The translations under genes were made by a program, and so were the position numbers. Under the pieces are notes generated by a model. That model was given only the letters and a program-made list of their open reading frames with translations. It had not been told where the DNA came from and made no database searches. From Rhodospirillaceae bacterium (GTDB lineage: Bacteria; Pseudomonadota; Alphaproteobacteria; UBA8366): a stretch of 5,987 bases of DNA. Location of the stretch: the NCBI GenBank assembly GCA_002722095.1, contig PBKG01000006.1, positions 447,427-453,413 on the forward strand, given 5' to 3'. Positions 1-5,495 of this stretch are shown piece by piece; position 1 is the stretch's first letter; every line of letters starts with the position of its first letter.

Positions 1-13
1 GATGAAAAGCGTC

Positions 14-22
14 TTTTCCACA
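14..22 (+). promoter_or_regulatory. DnaA-box-like 9-mer TTTTCCACA
   Basis: TTTTCCACA differs from the strict DnaA box TTATCCACA at one position and fits the relaxed form TTWTNCACA. It lies about 210 bp left of the other two good boxes. Binding by DnaA is inferred from sequence and from the hemE context. Confidence 0.55.
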
Positions 23-192
23 AATGGCATCTTCGGTCAGACAGCAAAGGCCACTTAACAACAGTTTTGAAAATTTTATCGCCATTGGGAAAAGCGAAGA
101 TCACGTCATTGCAAACTGCGTGGAATCGAATCCGGCTAAAAAACTATCCTTGTTATCCTCGATTCTTTTGTGGTCTGAAAAATCAACCTTGT

Positions 193-227
193 CGTATCAA
201 TTTCAGCGAGTCGATTATCGCTATACG
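193..227. repeat. Imperfect inverted repeat beside the DnaA-like boxes
   Basis: CGTAT (193-197) is complementary to ATACG (223-227), and AGCGA (205-209) is complementary to TCGCT (218-222) around an 8-nt loop. The two arms could stack into one 10-bp stem with a 7-nt bulge (198-204) on the left side. It ends 4 bp before the DnaA-like box at 232. There is no T-run after it, so it does not look like a terminator. A structural or protein-binding role at the origin is only a possibility. Confidence 0.35.
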
Positions 228-231
228 AAGT

Positions 232-240
232 CTATCCACA
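232..240 (+). promoter_or_regulatory. DnaA-box-like 9-mer CTATCCACA
   Basis: CTATCCACA has one mismatch (first base) to TTATCCACA. It has the same orientation as the box at 252-260, start to start 20 bp, so the two sites lie about two helical turns apart on the same face of the DNA. That geometry supports cooperative DnaA binding. Confidence 0.6.
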
Positions 241-251
241 GCGCTAAGAGT

Positions 252-260
252 TAATCCACA
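252..260 (+). promoter_or_regulatory. DnaA-box-like 9-mer TAATCCACA
   Basis: TAATCCACA has one mismatch (second base) to TTATCCACA and resembles the moderate-affinity TGATCCACA boxes known from the Caulobacter origin. It is the second of two same-orientation boxes 20 bp apart. A weaker minus-strand candidate, TTGTCCACC (two mismatches), follows at 266-274. Confidence 0.6.
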
Positions 261-327
261 TCTTTGGTGGACAAATTCGGTAAAAAAACTAATCCCCACT
301 ATGCACCGTAAAACAACAACAACATCC

Positions 328-355
328 TATTTTTTTAATTTCTATTTTTTATTTT
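328..355. promoter_or_regulatory. T-rich tract, candidate DNA unwinding element
   Basis: This 28-bp tract contains a single C (342) and is otherwise A/T, dominated by runs of T on the + strand. It lies between the DnaA-like boxes and the hemE start and is preceded by a perfect (AAC)4 run at 312-323. AT-rich tracts flanking DnaA boxes are the usual site of initial strand opening. Here that role is inferred from position and composition only. It could equally be part of the hemE promoter or leader. Confidence 0.45.
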
Positions 356-371
356 GCGTGACCCTTCCAGG

Positions 372-1448
372 ATGGTGATCGATATTCCCAAAAGCTTTTC
401 AAAGCCCATTTTACAGGTCTTGCAGGGCAAGAAACCCGATCAGGTGCCCATTTGGTTGATGCGTCAAGCGGGGCGGTACTTGCCGGAATATCGCGAAATT
501 CGAAAACAATCGGCGAATTTTTTGCAGCTTTGTTATTCACCGGCGCTTGCGGCGGAAATTACGTTGCAGCCGATACGCCGGTTTGGATTCGATGCTGCAA
601 TACTGTTTTCAGATATTCTCGTGTTGCCCGATGCGCTCGGTCAGAAAGTCTGGTTCGAAGAACAAGTCGGCCCTCGCCTCGAACCAATTACGCCGGAAGC
701 GCCATTATCATCTGATGCAATGGATCATTTGCATGGGGCCGGACATCAGAAATTGTCGTCCGTTTACGAAGCGATTGAGCGAATTCGCACCGATTTGCCC
801 AGCGACTGCACCTTGATTGGATTTGCGGGCAGTCCGTGGACGGTGGCCACGTATATGGTGGAAGGCGGTACAAGCCGAAACTTCGAAAAAATACGGCACT
901 GGGCAACTTCGGATCGTGATGGATTTACTGCGCTCATTGACCTGTTGGTCGAAGCAACGATCCATCACTTAACGGGTCAGATCGAGGCGGGTGCGGAAGC
1001 GATACAGCTTTTCGAATCTCATGGCGGCGTTTTGGATTCGGAAGGATTTGACCGGTGGGTGATTGCACCTAATCGAGTGATCACGCAGTCCTTGAGGGCG
1101 CGATTTCCAGATACACCGGTCATTGGATTTCCGAGAGGAGCTGGTGCCAATATTTCCTCATATATTTCTCAAACCGGTGTTAATGCAGTGGGCCTGGATC
1201 AGGGCGTTCCTCTCGATTGGGCTGTAGACCATGTTCAGTCCGAACTTCCAATACAAGGAAATTTGGACCCGGCCTATCTTCTTTGCGATAACGAAATAAT
1301 TTTACGAAAAACGAAATCTATCCTCTCTTCTTTCTCCAACGGCCCGCATATATTCAATCTCGGACACGGAGTTATAAAAGAGACCGATCCGGAAGCGGTT
1401 GAATATCTTGTTAAAGTGGTAAGAAATTATTCAAAAGACGAAATTTGA
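372..1448 (+). CDS. hemE: Uroporphyrinogen decarboxylase HemE
   Basis: Cytosolic enzyme that removes the four acetate carboxyl groups of uroporphyrinogen III to give coproporphyrinogen III in heme synthesis. The product is 358 aa from ATG 372, close to the usual family length (354 aa in E. coli). Conserved blocks in order are RQAGRYLPEYR (31-41), ILFSDIL (78-84), FAGSPWTVATYMVEGG (about 151-166), FESHGG (214-219), GNLDP (296-300) and NLGHGV (329-334). By alignment from memory to human UROD, Arg31, Asp81, Tyr161, Ser216 and His332 match its Arg37, Asp86, Tyr164, Ser219 and His339, so the active site looks intact. The start is uncertain: no good Shine-Dalgarno precedes ATG 372, and TTG 354 and GTG 375 are in-frame alternatives. 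ATG 372 is chosen on codon preference and N-terminal length. The gene directly follows the putative origin, so its promoter probably lies inside that element. Confidence 0.96.
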   Translation: MVIDIPKSFSKPILQVLQGKKPDQVPIWLMRQAGRYLPEYREIRKQSANFLQLCYSPALAAEITLQPIRRFGFDAAILFSDILVLPDALGQKVWFEEQVGPRLEPITPEAPLSSDAMDHLHGAGHQKLSSVYEAIERIRTDLPSDCTLIGFAGSPWTVATYMVEGGTSRNFEKIRHWATSDRDGFTALIDLLVEATIHHLTGQIEAGAEAIQLFESHGGVLDSEGFDRWVIAPNRVITQSLRARFPDTPVIGFPRGAGANISSYISQTGVNAVGLDQGVPLDWAVDHVQSELPIQGNLDPAYLLCDNEIILRKTKSILSSFSNGPHIFNLGHGVIKETDPEAVEYLVKVVRNYSKDEI

Positions 1449-1723
1449 ATTTAATTTGTCAGCGAATAACGAAATTCGTGGGGAATTGATTAGAAAATAT
1501 ATTTAAAACCTAATTTAAAACCTACCGTGCGTGAAAATAATTAGGAGGCAAATTGTTTTTTTTATAATTTCGGGCGCCGTGTTAAAACTCATTGCGAAAA
1601 ATTGCTCTGAGCCGAGTTTCAAAAATTCTGCTGTGTGTTTGGCGAATTCGGATCTTCGCGGTTATTTATTCCCAAAAAAACAATCGCTTGGAATAAACAC
1701 CGAATATTTTGCTAAAGTGACCC
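1449..1723. other. AT-rich hemE–hemJ intergenic region, no convincing gene
   Basis: This 275-bp gap holds an 11-bp palindrome ACGAAATTCGT (1469-1479), a perfect tandem 12-mer (1501-1524), the inverted repeat CCTAATT/AATTAGG (1509-1515 and 1539-1545) and an orphan AGGAGG (1543-1548), followed by a run of eight T (1556-1563). A 95-codon open frame beginning at GTG 1531 overlaps the first 95 bases of hemJ in another frame. It has no ribosome site before its start and shows no recognisable family, so I do not call it a gene. Many Alphaproteobacteria carry hemH (ferrochelatase) in this position, but I see no ferrochelatase remnant here. Confidence 0.5.
1501..1524 (+). repeat. Perfect tandem duplication of a 12-mer
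   Basis: ATTTAAAACCTA occurs twice back to back (1501-1512 and 1513-1524). The right half of the first copy joins the left half of the second to form CCTAATT, which pairs with AATTAGG at 1539-1545 and could form a 7-bp stem with a 23-nt loop. No function is recognised. Slippage duplication in AT-rich DNA is the simplest explanation. Confidence 0.75.
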
Positions 1724-2143
1724 ATGCTTTGGATCAAATCACTCCATATAATCAGCATCATTGCTTGGATGGCTGGCCTACTCTATCTGCCACGTCTTTT
1801 TGTTTATCATTGCGATAGCGAAATTAACTCCACTCAATCGGAAACGTTTAAGGTTATGGAGCGCCGTCTCTATCGAGGGATAATGGGCCCCGCGATGATG
1901 ATGTCCTGGATATTCGGTCTGATCTTGGTGCATTTGTCAGGCGTGATATTGGAGCTTTGGTTTATTTTGAAAATACTCTTGGTAATCTGTCTTACCGCTG
2001 TGCACGTAAAATTGGGCCGACACCAGAAAGCATTCGAACAAGATGCCAATCACTATTCCGCTAAATATTTTCGGATATTAAATGAAGTACCAACGGTATT
2101 AATGGTAGGCATCGTCATTTTGGTTGTTGTGAAACCTTTTTAG
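1724..2143 (+). CDS. hemJ: Protoporphyrinogen IX oxidase HemJ
   Basis: Small inner-membrane protein of the HemJ (UPF0093) family, which oxidises protoporphyrinogen IX to protoporphyrin IX in bacteria lacking HemG or HemY. The 139-aa length is normal for the family. Family signatures visible in order are LWIKSLHIISIIAWMAGLLY (2-21) with conserved His8, LPRLFVYH (22-29), RRLYRGIMGPAMM (47-59), WFILKILLVICLTAVH (79-94) and FRILNEVPTVLM (116-127). Four hydrophobic segments lie near residues 4-24, 53-73, 77-95 and 120-137. ATG 1724 is secure as the earliest start because an in-frame stop (1718-1720) lies just upstream. The ribosome site is weak. It sits between hemE and rho, the typical alphaproteobacterial position. 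hemE and hemJ act in the same pathway, separated by the coproporphyrinogen oxidase step. Confidence 0.94.
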   Translation: MLWIKSLHIISIIAWMAGLLYLPRLFVYHCDSEINSTQSETFKVMERRLYRGIMGPAMMMSWIFGLILVHLSGVILELWFILKILLVICLTAVHVKLGRHQKAFEQDANHYSAKYFRILNEVPTVLMVGIVILVVVKPF

Positions 2144-2353
2144 CGATTGGATTGGGATTTAACTTGTCCCGTCTCGTGGTTGAGCTATAGTTAGAGCAAT
2201 ATTCGGTACCGTCTTATCAAATCGCCGTCGGCATTGGCGTTCTGCCAGGTTCATTCCAGGGCGAATTCTTAAACAAACGACTAAATTTCGCTTTGGTGCA
2301 GCTGCGAGTCGAATGAGGCGTCGACCGAGCCATCATAAAAATCGAGCAATAAG
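2144..2353 (+). promoter_or_regulatory. Leader / promoter region of rho
   Basis: This 210-bp non-coding gap separates hemJ from rho. It contains short complementary arms (GCCG/CGGC at 2224-2232, TGGC/GCCA at 2235-2247) but no GC-rich hairpin followed by a T-run, so no intrinsic terminator for hemJ is evident. No convincing -35/-10 pair was identified. Rho expression is known to be autoregulated by Rho-dependent attenuation in the leader in E. coli. A similar role here is inferred only from the leader length. Confidence 0.3.
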
Positions 2354-3625
2354 ATGAAATTTGAAGAAATCAGTCTTCATGATTTGAAGCAAAAGGCACC
2401 CGGCGACTTGTTGGCGTTGGCGGAAGAACTCGAGGTCGAGAATGCCAGCAACCTCAGAAAGCAGGACATGATGTTCGCTATTCTGAAACAGTTGGCGGCT
2501 GATGAGGTTCCTATTGTCGGGGAAGGCGTATTGGAAGTGTTGCAGGATGGGTTTGGATTTCTGCGCTCGCCGGAATCGAATTATCTGCCAGGGCCGGACG
2601 ATATCTATGTAAGTCCGAGCCAAGTTAAACGTTTCGGATTGCGTACGGGCGATTCTGTAGAGGGTGAAATTCGTGCGCCTAAGGATGGCGAGCGTTATTT
2701 CGCATTGTTAAAGGTCGGCAAGGTTAACTTTGATGAGCCTGAGGCTGTGCGCCACCGCATAAATTTCGACAATTTGACGCCGCTTTATCCGGAAGAAAAA
2801 CTCAATCTCGAAATCGAAAACGATAAAAGCAAGGACTACACATGCCGCGTGATCGAACTCGTAGCGCCTCTGGGAAAAGGCCAACGTGGCTTAATCGTTG
2901 CGCAGCCGCGAACCGGCAAGACCGTGATCATGCAGAATATCGCGCATGCGATTACCAGCAATCATCCCGAAGTCTATGTGATTGTGCTGTTAATTGACGA
3001 GCGGCCAGAGGAAGTGACCGATATGGCGCGCTCGGTGAACGGCGAAGTCGTCAGTTCCACCTTTGACGAACCGGCGGCGCGCCATGTCCAAGTTGCGGAA
3101 ATGGTAATCCAAAAAGCGAAGCGTTTGGTCGAGCATAAACGGGACGTGGTTATCCTTTTGGATTCGATCACCCGTCTCGCTCGAGCCTATAACACCGTCG
3201 TCCCCAGTTCCGGTAAGGTGCTGACGGGCGGTGTCGATGCCAATGCGTTGCAACGGCCGAAACGTTTTTTCGGCGCTGCGCGAAACATCGAGGAAGGCGG
3301 ATCGATGACGATCATTTCGACCGCATTGATCGATACCGGAAGTCGGATGGACGAGGTCATCTTTGAGGAATTCAAAGGAACCGGCAATTCGGAGATCGTG
3401 CTCGACCGTAAGCTTTCCGACAAACGCGTATTCCCGTCGATCGATATTCAAAAGTCAGGCACTCGAAAAGAAGAGTTGTTGGTCGAGAAAGGCACATTGG
3501 CAAAAATGTGGGTGTTACGGCGGATATTGCTGCCGATGGGTGTAACCGATGCCATGGAATTCCTGCTCGAGAAGCTGAAACACTCGAAAAACAACGCCGA
3601 TTTCTTCGACGCAATGAATCAATAA
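2354..3625 (+). CDS. rho: Transcription termination factor Rho
   Basis: Hexameric RNA-dependent ATPase and 5'-to-3' helicase that terminates transcription at Rho-dependent sites in the cytosol. The product is 423 aa, essentially the E. coli length (419 aa). Domains in order are an N-terminal helical domain (about 1-48), a cold-shock-like primary RNA-binding domain (about 52-125) with the RNP1-type DGFGFLR (65-71), and the RecA-like ATPase domain (about 165-415). Visible motifs are Walker A PRTGKT (185-190), DERPEE (215-220) with the likely catalytic Glu216, Walker B VVILLD (265-270), the Q-loop TGGVDANAL (291-299), the R-loop region [12 protein letters not shown] (341-352) and SGTRKEELL (368-376), where Arg371 corresponds to the E. 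coli arginine finger Arg366. ATG 2354 gives a normal N-terminus, although its ribosome site is weak. Nothing is missing, and the gene appears functional. Confidence 0.98.
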   Translation: MKFEEISLHDLKQKAPGDLLALAEELEVENASNLRKQDMMFAILKQLAADEVPIVGEGVLEVLQDGFGFLRSPESNYLPGPDDIYVSPSQVKRFGLRTGDSVEGEIRAPKDGERYFALLKVGKVNFDEPEAVRHRINFDNLTPLYPEEKLNLEIENDKSKDYTCRVIELVAPLGKGQRGLIVAQPRTGKTVIMQNIAHAITSNHPEVYVIVLLIDERPEEVTDMARSVNGEVVSSTFDEPAARHVQVAEMVIQKAKRLVEHKRDVVILLDSITRLARAYNTVVPSSGKVLTGGVDANALQRPKRFFGAARNIEEGGSMTIISTALIDTGSRMDEVIFEEFKGTGNSEIVLDRKLSDKRVFPSIDIQKSGTRKEELLVEKGTLAKMWVLRRILLPMGVTDAMEFLLEKLKHSKNNADFFDAMNQ

Positions 3626-3689
3626 CGTTCTTGGTGCAATCCGGGCCTACAAATTATAGGAGCGCTGGAGTTGCGCTATTGGATTCCGG

Positions 3690-4661
3690 TTACGGCAAAA
3701 AGACCGTCGAGCCGGTGGTTTCCCGATTCTCGAGCGCAACATGCGCGGCGGTTGCATCTTTCAACGGGAACTTTTGATTGACTTCAATCTTGAGACCGTT
3801 TTCCACATAGCCGAATAACCAGCCGGCCAATTCAGCGATTTGTTCGGGCGTCGCGATGTGGCTCATCAAGGTCGGTCGGGTAAAATATAAAGAGCCTTTT
3901 TGCGATAGGATCCCCGGATTAAACGGCGGCACCGGACCTGATGCATTTCCGAACGAGACAAATGTTCCAAACGGCGCCAAGCAGTCGAGGGAATCCTCGA
4001 ATGTCGAAGCTCCCACCGAGTCGTAAACTACTGGGACGCCCTTTCCATCGGTGATCTCGAGTAGACGGTCCTTGAAGTTTTCTTCCGTATAAATCACCGG
4101 ATGATCGCAACCATGGGCGCGGGCAAGGTCGGCTTTTTCTTTATTGCCGACCGTTCCGATGACCGTGGCGCCGGTTTGTTTCAAAATCTGACACGCGATT
4201 AACCCAACACCGCCGGCTGCCGCTTGCAGTAAAACGGTGTCGCCCTTTTGCGCTTGGTAGGTGCGATGAATGAGATATGTGGCTGTGAAGCCTTTCAGCA
4301 TCAGCGCGGCGGCGGCTTCGTCGCTCAGGCTATCTGGGATTTTGACCACACTGCCGGCGTTAATAATTCGGCTGTCGGTATAGGCCCCTACTCCGCCACC
4401 GGCATAGGCAACCCGATCCCCGGTGCTGATGCCCGAAACCCCGTCACCGACAGCGTCGACCGTCCCGGCGGCTTCCATGCCTAATACCGCCGGCAGTGGT
4501 ACCGGATAAAGACCGGTACGATGATAGGTGTCGATAAAGTTCAACCCAATAGCCGATTGGGCAATGCGAATTTCACCCGCACCCGGCTCAAGAGTTTCCG
4601 TATCGATGGCCTGCATTACTTCGGGGCCGCCGGTTTCTTTTATTTGAATTGCATAAGGCAT
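3690..4661 (-). CDS. QorA-type NADPH:quinone oxidoreductase (zinc-free MDR family)
   Basis: Medium-chain dehydrogenase/reductase of the quinone oxidoreductase (zeta-crystallin-like) branch, expected to reduce quinones with NADPH in the cytosol. It is 323 aa, against 327 aa for E. coli QorA. The N-terminal GroES-like domain (about 1-120) contains NFIDTYHRTGLYP (41-53) with Tyr46 and Tyr52, and LGMEAAGTV (60-68). The Rossmann domain contains the nucleotide-binding AAAGGVG (147-153) followed by the VIGTVGNKEKADLA stretch (167-180). The usual catalytic zinc ligands of alcohol dehydrogenases are absent, as expected for this branch. The start is supported by GGAG at 4669-4672, 7 nt before the ATG. 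It follows the dienelactone hydrolase gene by 38 bp on the same strand, probably in one transcript, and converges on rho with only 64 bp between the stop codons. Substrate specificity cannot be read from the sequence. Confidence 0.92.
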   Translation of the reverse strand: MPYAIQIKETGGPEVMQAIDTETLEPGAGEIRIAQSAIGLNFIDTYHRTGLYPVPLPAVLGMEAAGTVDAVGDGVSGISTGDRVAYAGGGVGAYTDSRIINAGSVVKIPDSLSDEAAAALMLKGFTATYLIHRTYQAQKGDTVLLQAAAGGVGLIACQILKQTGATVIGTVGNKEKADLARAHGCDHPVIYTEENFKDRLLEITDGKGVPVVYDSVGASTFEDSLDCLAPFGTFVSFGNASGPVPPFNPGILSQKGSLYFTRPTLMSHIATPEQIAELAGWLFGYVENGLKIEVNQKFPLKDATAAHVALENRETTGSTVFLP

Positions 4662-4668
4662 GGATCAG

Positions 4669-4672
4669 CTCC
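4669..4672 (-). promoter_or_regulatory. Ribosome binding site of the quinone oxidoreductase gene
   Basis: GGAG on the minus strand lies 7 nt upstream of the ATG at 4661 and decides that start. It is inside the 38-bp gap after the dienelactone hydrolase stop, consistent with independent initiation within a shared transcript. Confidence 0.7.
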
Positions 4673-4699
4673 GGTCGGAGAAATTTTTGAAAATCGCGA

Positions 4700-5392
4700 C
4701 TATGTCAGATTGGCGGCGAAACAGGCCATCGTTCGCTCGTCCGCTGCTTTAGCGGCATTTTCGTCGTAGTTGACGCCGTCATGGCGGGCAAAGGCGTGGT
4801 CGACACCGGGATAATTGTGGATCGTGATTTGGTTATGACCCGCGAGACCTTCATTGATCTTAGCTTGCGCTTCTTTGGATACGAACCCGTCTTCTTCGGC
4901 AATATGCAGGATCGTCGGATTGGCAATGTTCGCTGCCGCATCTAGCTGTTCGTCAATACCGACACCGTAATAGGCGACGTTGCAATCCGCATCCGTATTG
5001 GCGGCCATCAGATACACCAATAATCCGCCGAGACAGAACCCGACCGTGCCCGCCTTGCCGTTGCATCCGTCGACTTGGCGGAGATGTGAGAGCGAAGCGG
5101 TCAAATCGATAATGCCTTTTTCGACGTCAAAGCCCTGATAAAGCTCGAACGCGCGGGCCCACTCCTCGTCGCTTTGATCAGTAAGCTGAATGCCGGGTTC
5201 CTGGCGCCAGAAAATGTCAGGGCAGAGCGCGAAGTAACCAGCCGCGGCCATTTGGTCGCAATGGGCGCGCATATCTTTGTTAACGCCGAAAATTTCCTGA
5301 ATAACGAGAATGCCACCGCCACTGCCGCTGGCAGGCGTTGCGAGATAGCCGGAAAAGTCGCCGTCAGGACCGTTAATTGTGATATCGGGCAT
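4700..5392 (-). CDS. Dienelactone hydrolase family protein
   Basis: Cytosolic alpha/beta hydrolase with a Cys-Asp-His triad, 230 aa, close to the roughly 236 aa of classical dienelactone hydrolase. Visible are QEIFGV (32-37) with Glu33, the nucleophile elbow GFCLGG (118-123) with Cys120, EEDGFV (166-171) with Asp168, and GVDHAF (196-201) with His199. Relative to Pseudomonas dienelactone hydrolase (Glu36, Cys123, Asp171, His202) all four are shifted by exactly three residues, so the catalytic set is intact. The start at ATG 5392 is fixed by a strong AAGGAGG 8 nt upstream. No other chlorocatechol or aromatic degradation gene is visible nearby, so a role in that pathway is not supported. Many members have unknown natural substrates. 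It is probably co-transcribed with the downstream quinone oxidoreductase gene (38 bp gap). Confidence 0.92.
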   Translation of the reverse strand: MPDITINGPDGDFSGYLATPASGSGGGILVIQEIFGVNKDMRAHCDQMAAAGYFALCPDIFWRQEPGIQLTDQSDEEWARAFELYQGFDVEKGIIDLTASLSHLRQVDGCNGKAGTVGFCLGGLLVYLMAANTDADCNVAYYGVGIDEQLDAAANIANPTILHIAEEDGFVSKEAQAKINEGLAGHNQITIHNYPGVDHAFARHDGVNYDENAAKAADERTMACFAANLT

Positions 5393-5400
5393 TTGCCGTC

Positions 5401-5407
5401 CCTCCTT
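5401..5407 (-). promoter_or_regulatory. Strong ribosome binding site of the dienelactone hydrolase gene
   Basis: AAGGAGG on the minus strand, 8 nt from the ATG at 5392, is a near-perfect Shine-Dalgarno match and the strongest properly placed one in the window. It fixes the start and suggests efficient translation. Confidence 0.85.
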
Positions 5408-5447
5408 GGTAAGATCTTTGATTTACTTTGCGTCAAAACATAAATGC

Positions 5448-5457
5448 GCTGCGCAGC
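5448..5457. repeat. 10-bp perfect palindrome upstream of the dienelactone hydrolase gene
   Basis: GCTGCGCAGC is perfectly self-complementary and lies about 55 bp upstream of the ATG at 5392, in the 103-bp gap after the YyaL/DUF255 stop. It could be an operator-like site, but 10-bp palindromes also occur by chance. A TTGACG (minus strand, 5431-5436) lies nearby, but no convincing -10 element follows it. Confidence 0.25.
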
Positions 5458-5495
5458 CTTGTCACCTGAGGAAGCTCTGTGTTTCTCGCTCGCTT

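Larger units (their letters stand above)
1..371. other. oriC: Putative chromosomal replication origin (oriC) upstream of hemE
   Basis: This 371-bp stretch contains no convincing gene. Seen: three 9-mers close to the DnaA box TTATCCACA (14-22, 232-240, 252-260), weaker two-mismatch relatives at 76-84, 153-161, 290-298 and, on the minus strand, 266-274, four GANTC sites (123, 128, 161, 208), an imperfect inverted repeat at 193-227, and a nearly pure A/T tract at 328-355. Known: in Caulobacter crescentus the chromosomal origin lies immediately beside hemE, and hemE-linked origins occur in other Alphaproteobacteria. Inferred: the combination of hemE, DnaA-like boxes and an AT-rich tract makes this the likely oriC or its hemE-proximal part. 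The element may continue leftwards outside the window. No box is a perfect consensus match, and no CtrA site (TTAA-N7-TTAA) was found. The alternative is an ordinary AT-rich hemE promoter region. Confidence 0.66.

Noticed and set aside
24..254. 76-codon open frame on the + strand in the putative origin
   Set aside because: No ribosome site before ATG 24, no recognisable family, and it overlaps a second frame (67-378) and the DnaA-like boxes. The composition is that of AT-rich non-coding DNA.
1..371. CtrA binding sites (TTAA-N7-TTAA) in the putative origin
   Set aside because: TTAA occurs at 55-58 and 251-254, but neither has a second TTAA at the required spacing.
1509..1563. Inverted repeat plus T8 run as an intrinsic terminator for hemE
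   Set aside because: The stem is only 7 bp and AT-rich with a 23-nt loop, and the T-run begins about 10 nt after the stem. This does not fit an efficient intrinsic terminator.
1543..1567. Strong AGGAGG followed by TTG at 1553 as a small gene
   Set aside because: That frame reads TTG and three more codons before TAA at 1565-1567, so no meaningful peptide results.
1531..1818. 95-codon open frame starting at GTG 1531 and overlapping hemJ
   Set aside because: The AGGAGG lies inside the frame, 10 nt after its start, so it cannot serve that start. The C-terminal third is just hemJ read in another frame, and no family signature is visible.
2990..3451. 153-codon minus-strand open frame opposite rho
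   Set aside because: It lies entirely antisense to conserved rho motifs (Walker B, Q-loop, R-loop), so it is a shadow of coding constraint on the other strand.
3661..3677. AGCGC/GCGCT hairpin as a bidirectional terminator between rho and the quinone oxidoreductase gene
   Set aside because: The stem is only 5 bp and no T-run follows on either strand.
5101..5436. 111-codon minus-strand open frame overlapping the dienelactone hydrolase gene
   Set aside because: It is another frame of the dienelactone hydrolase gene, whose frame has an intact catalytic set and a strong ribosome site.
5408..5436. TTGACG (minus strand, 5431-5436) as the -35 element of a promoter for the dienelactone hydrolase gene
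   Set aside because: At spacings of 16-18 bp no sequence resembling TATAAT is present, so a promoter cannot be called.
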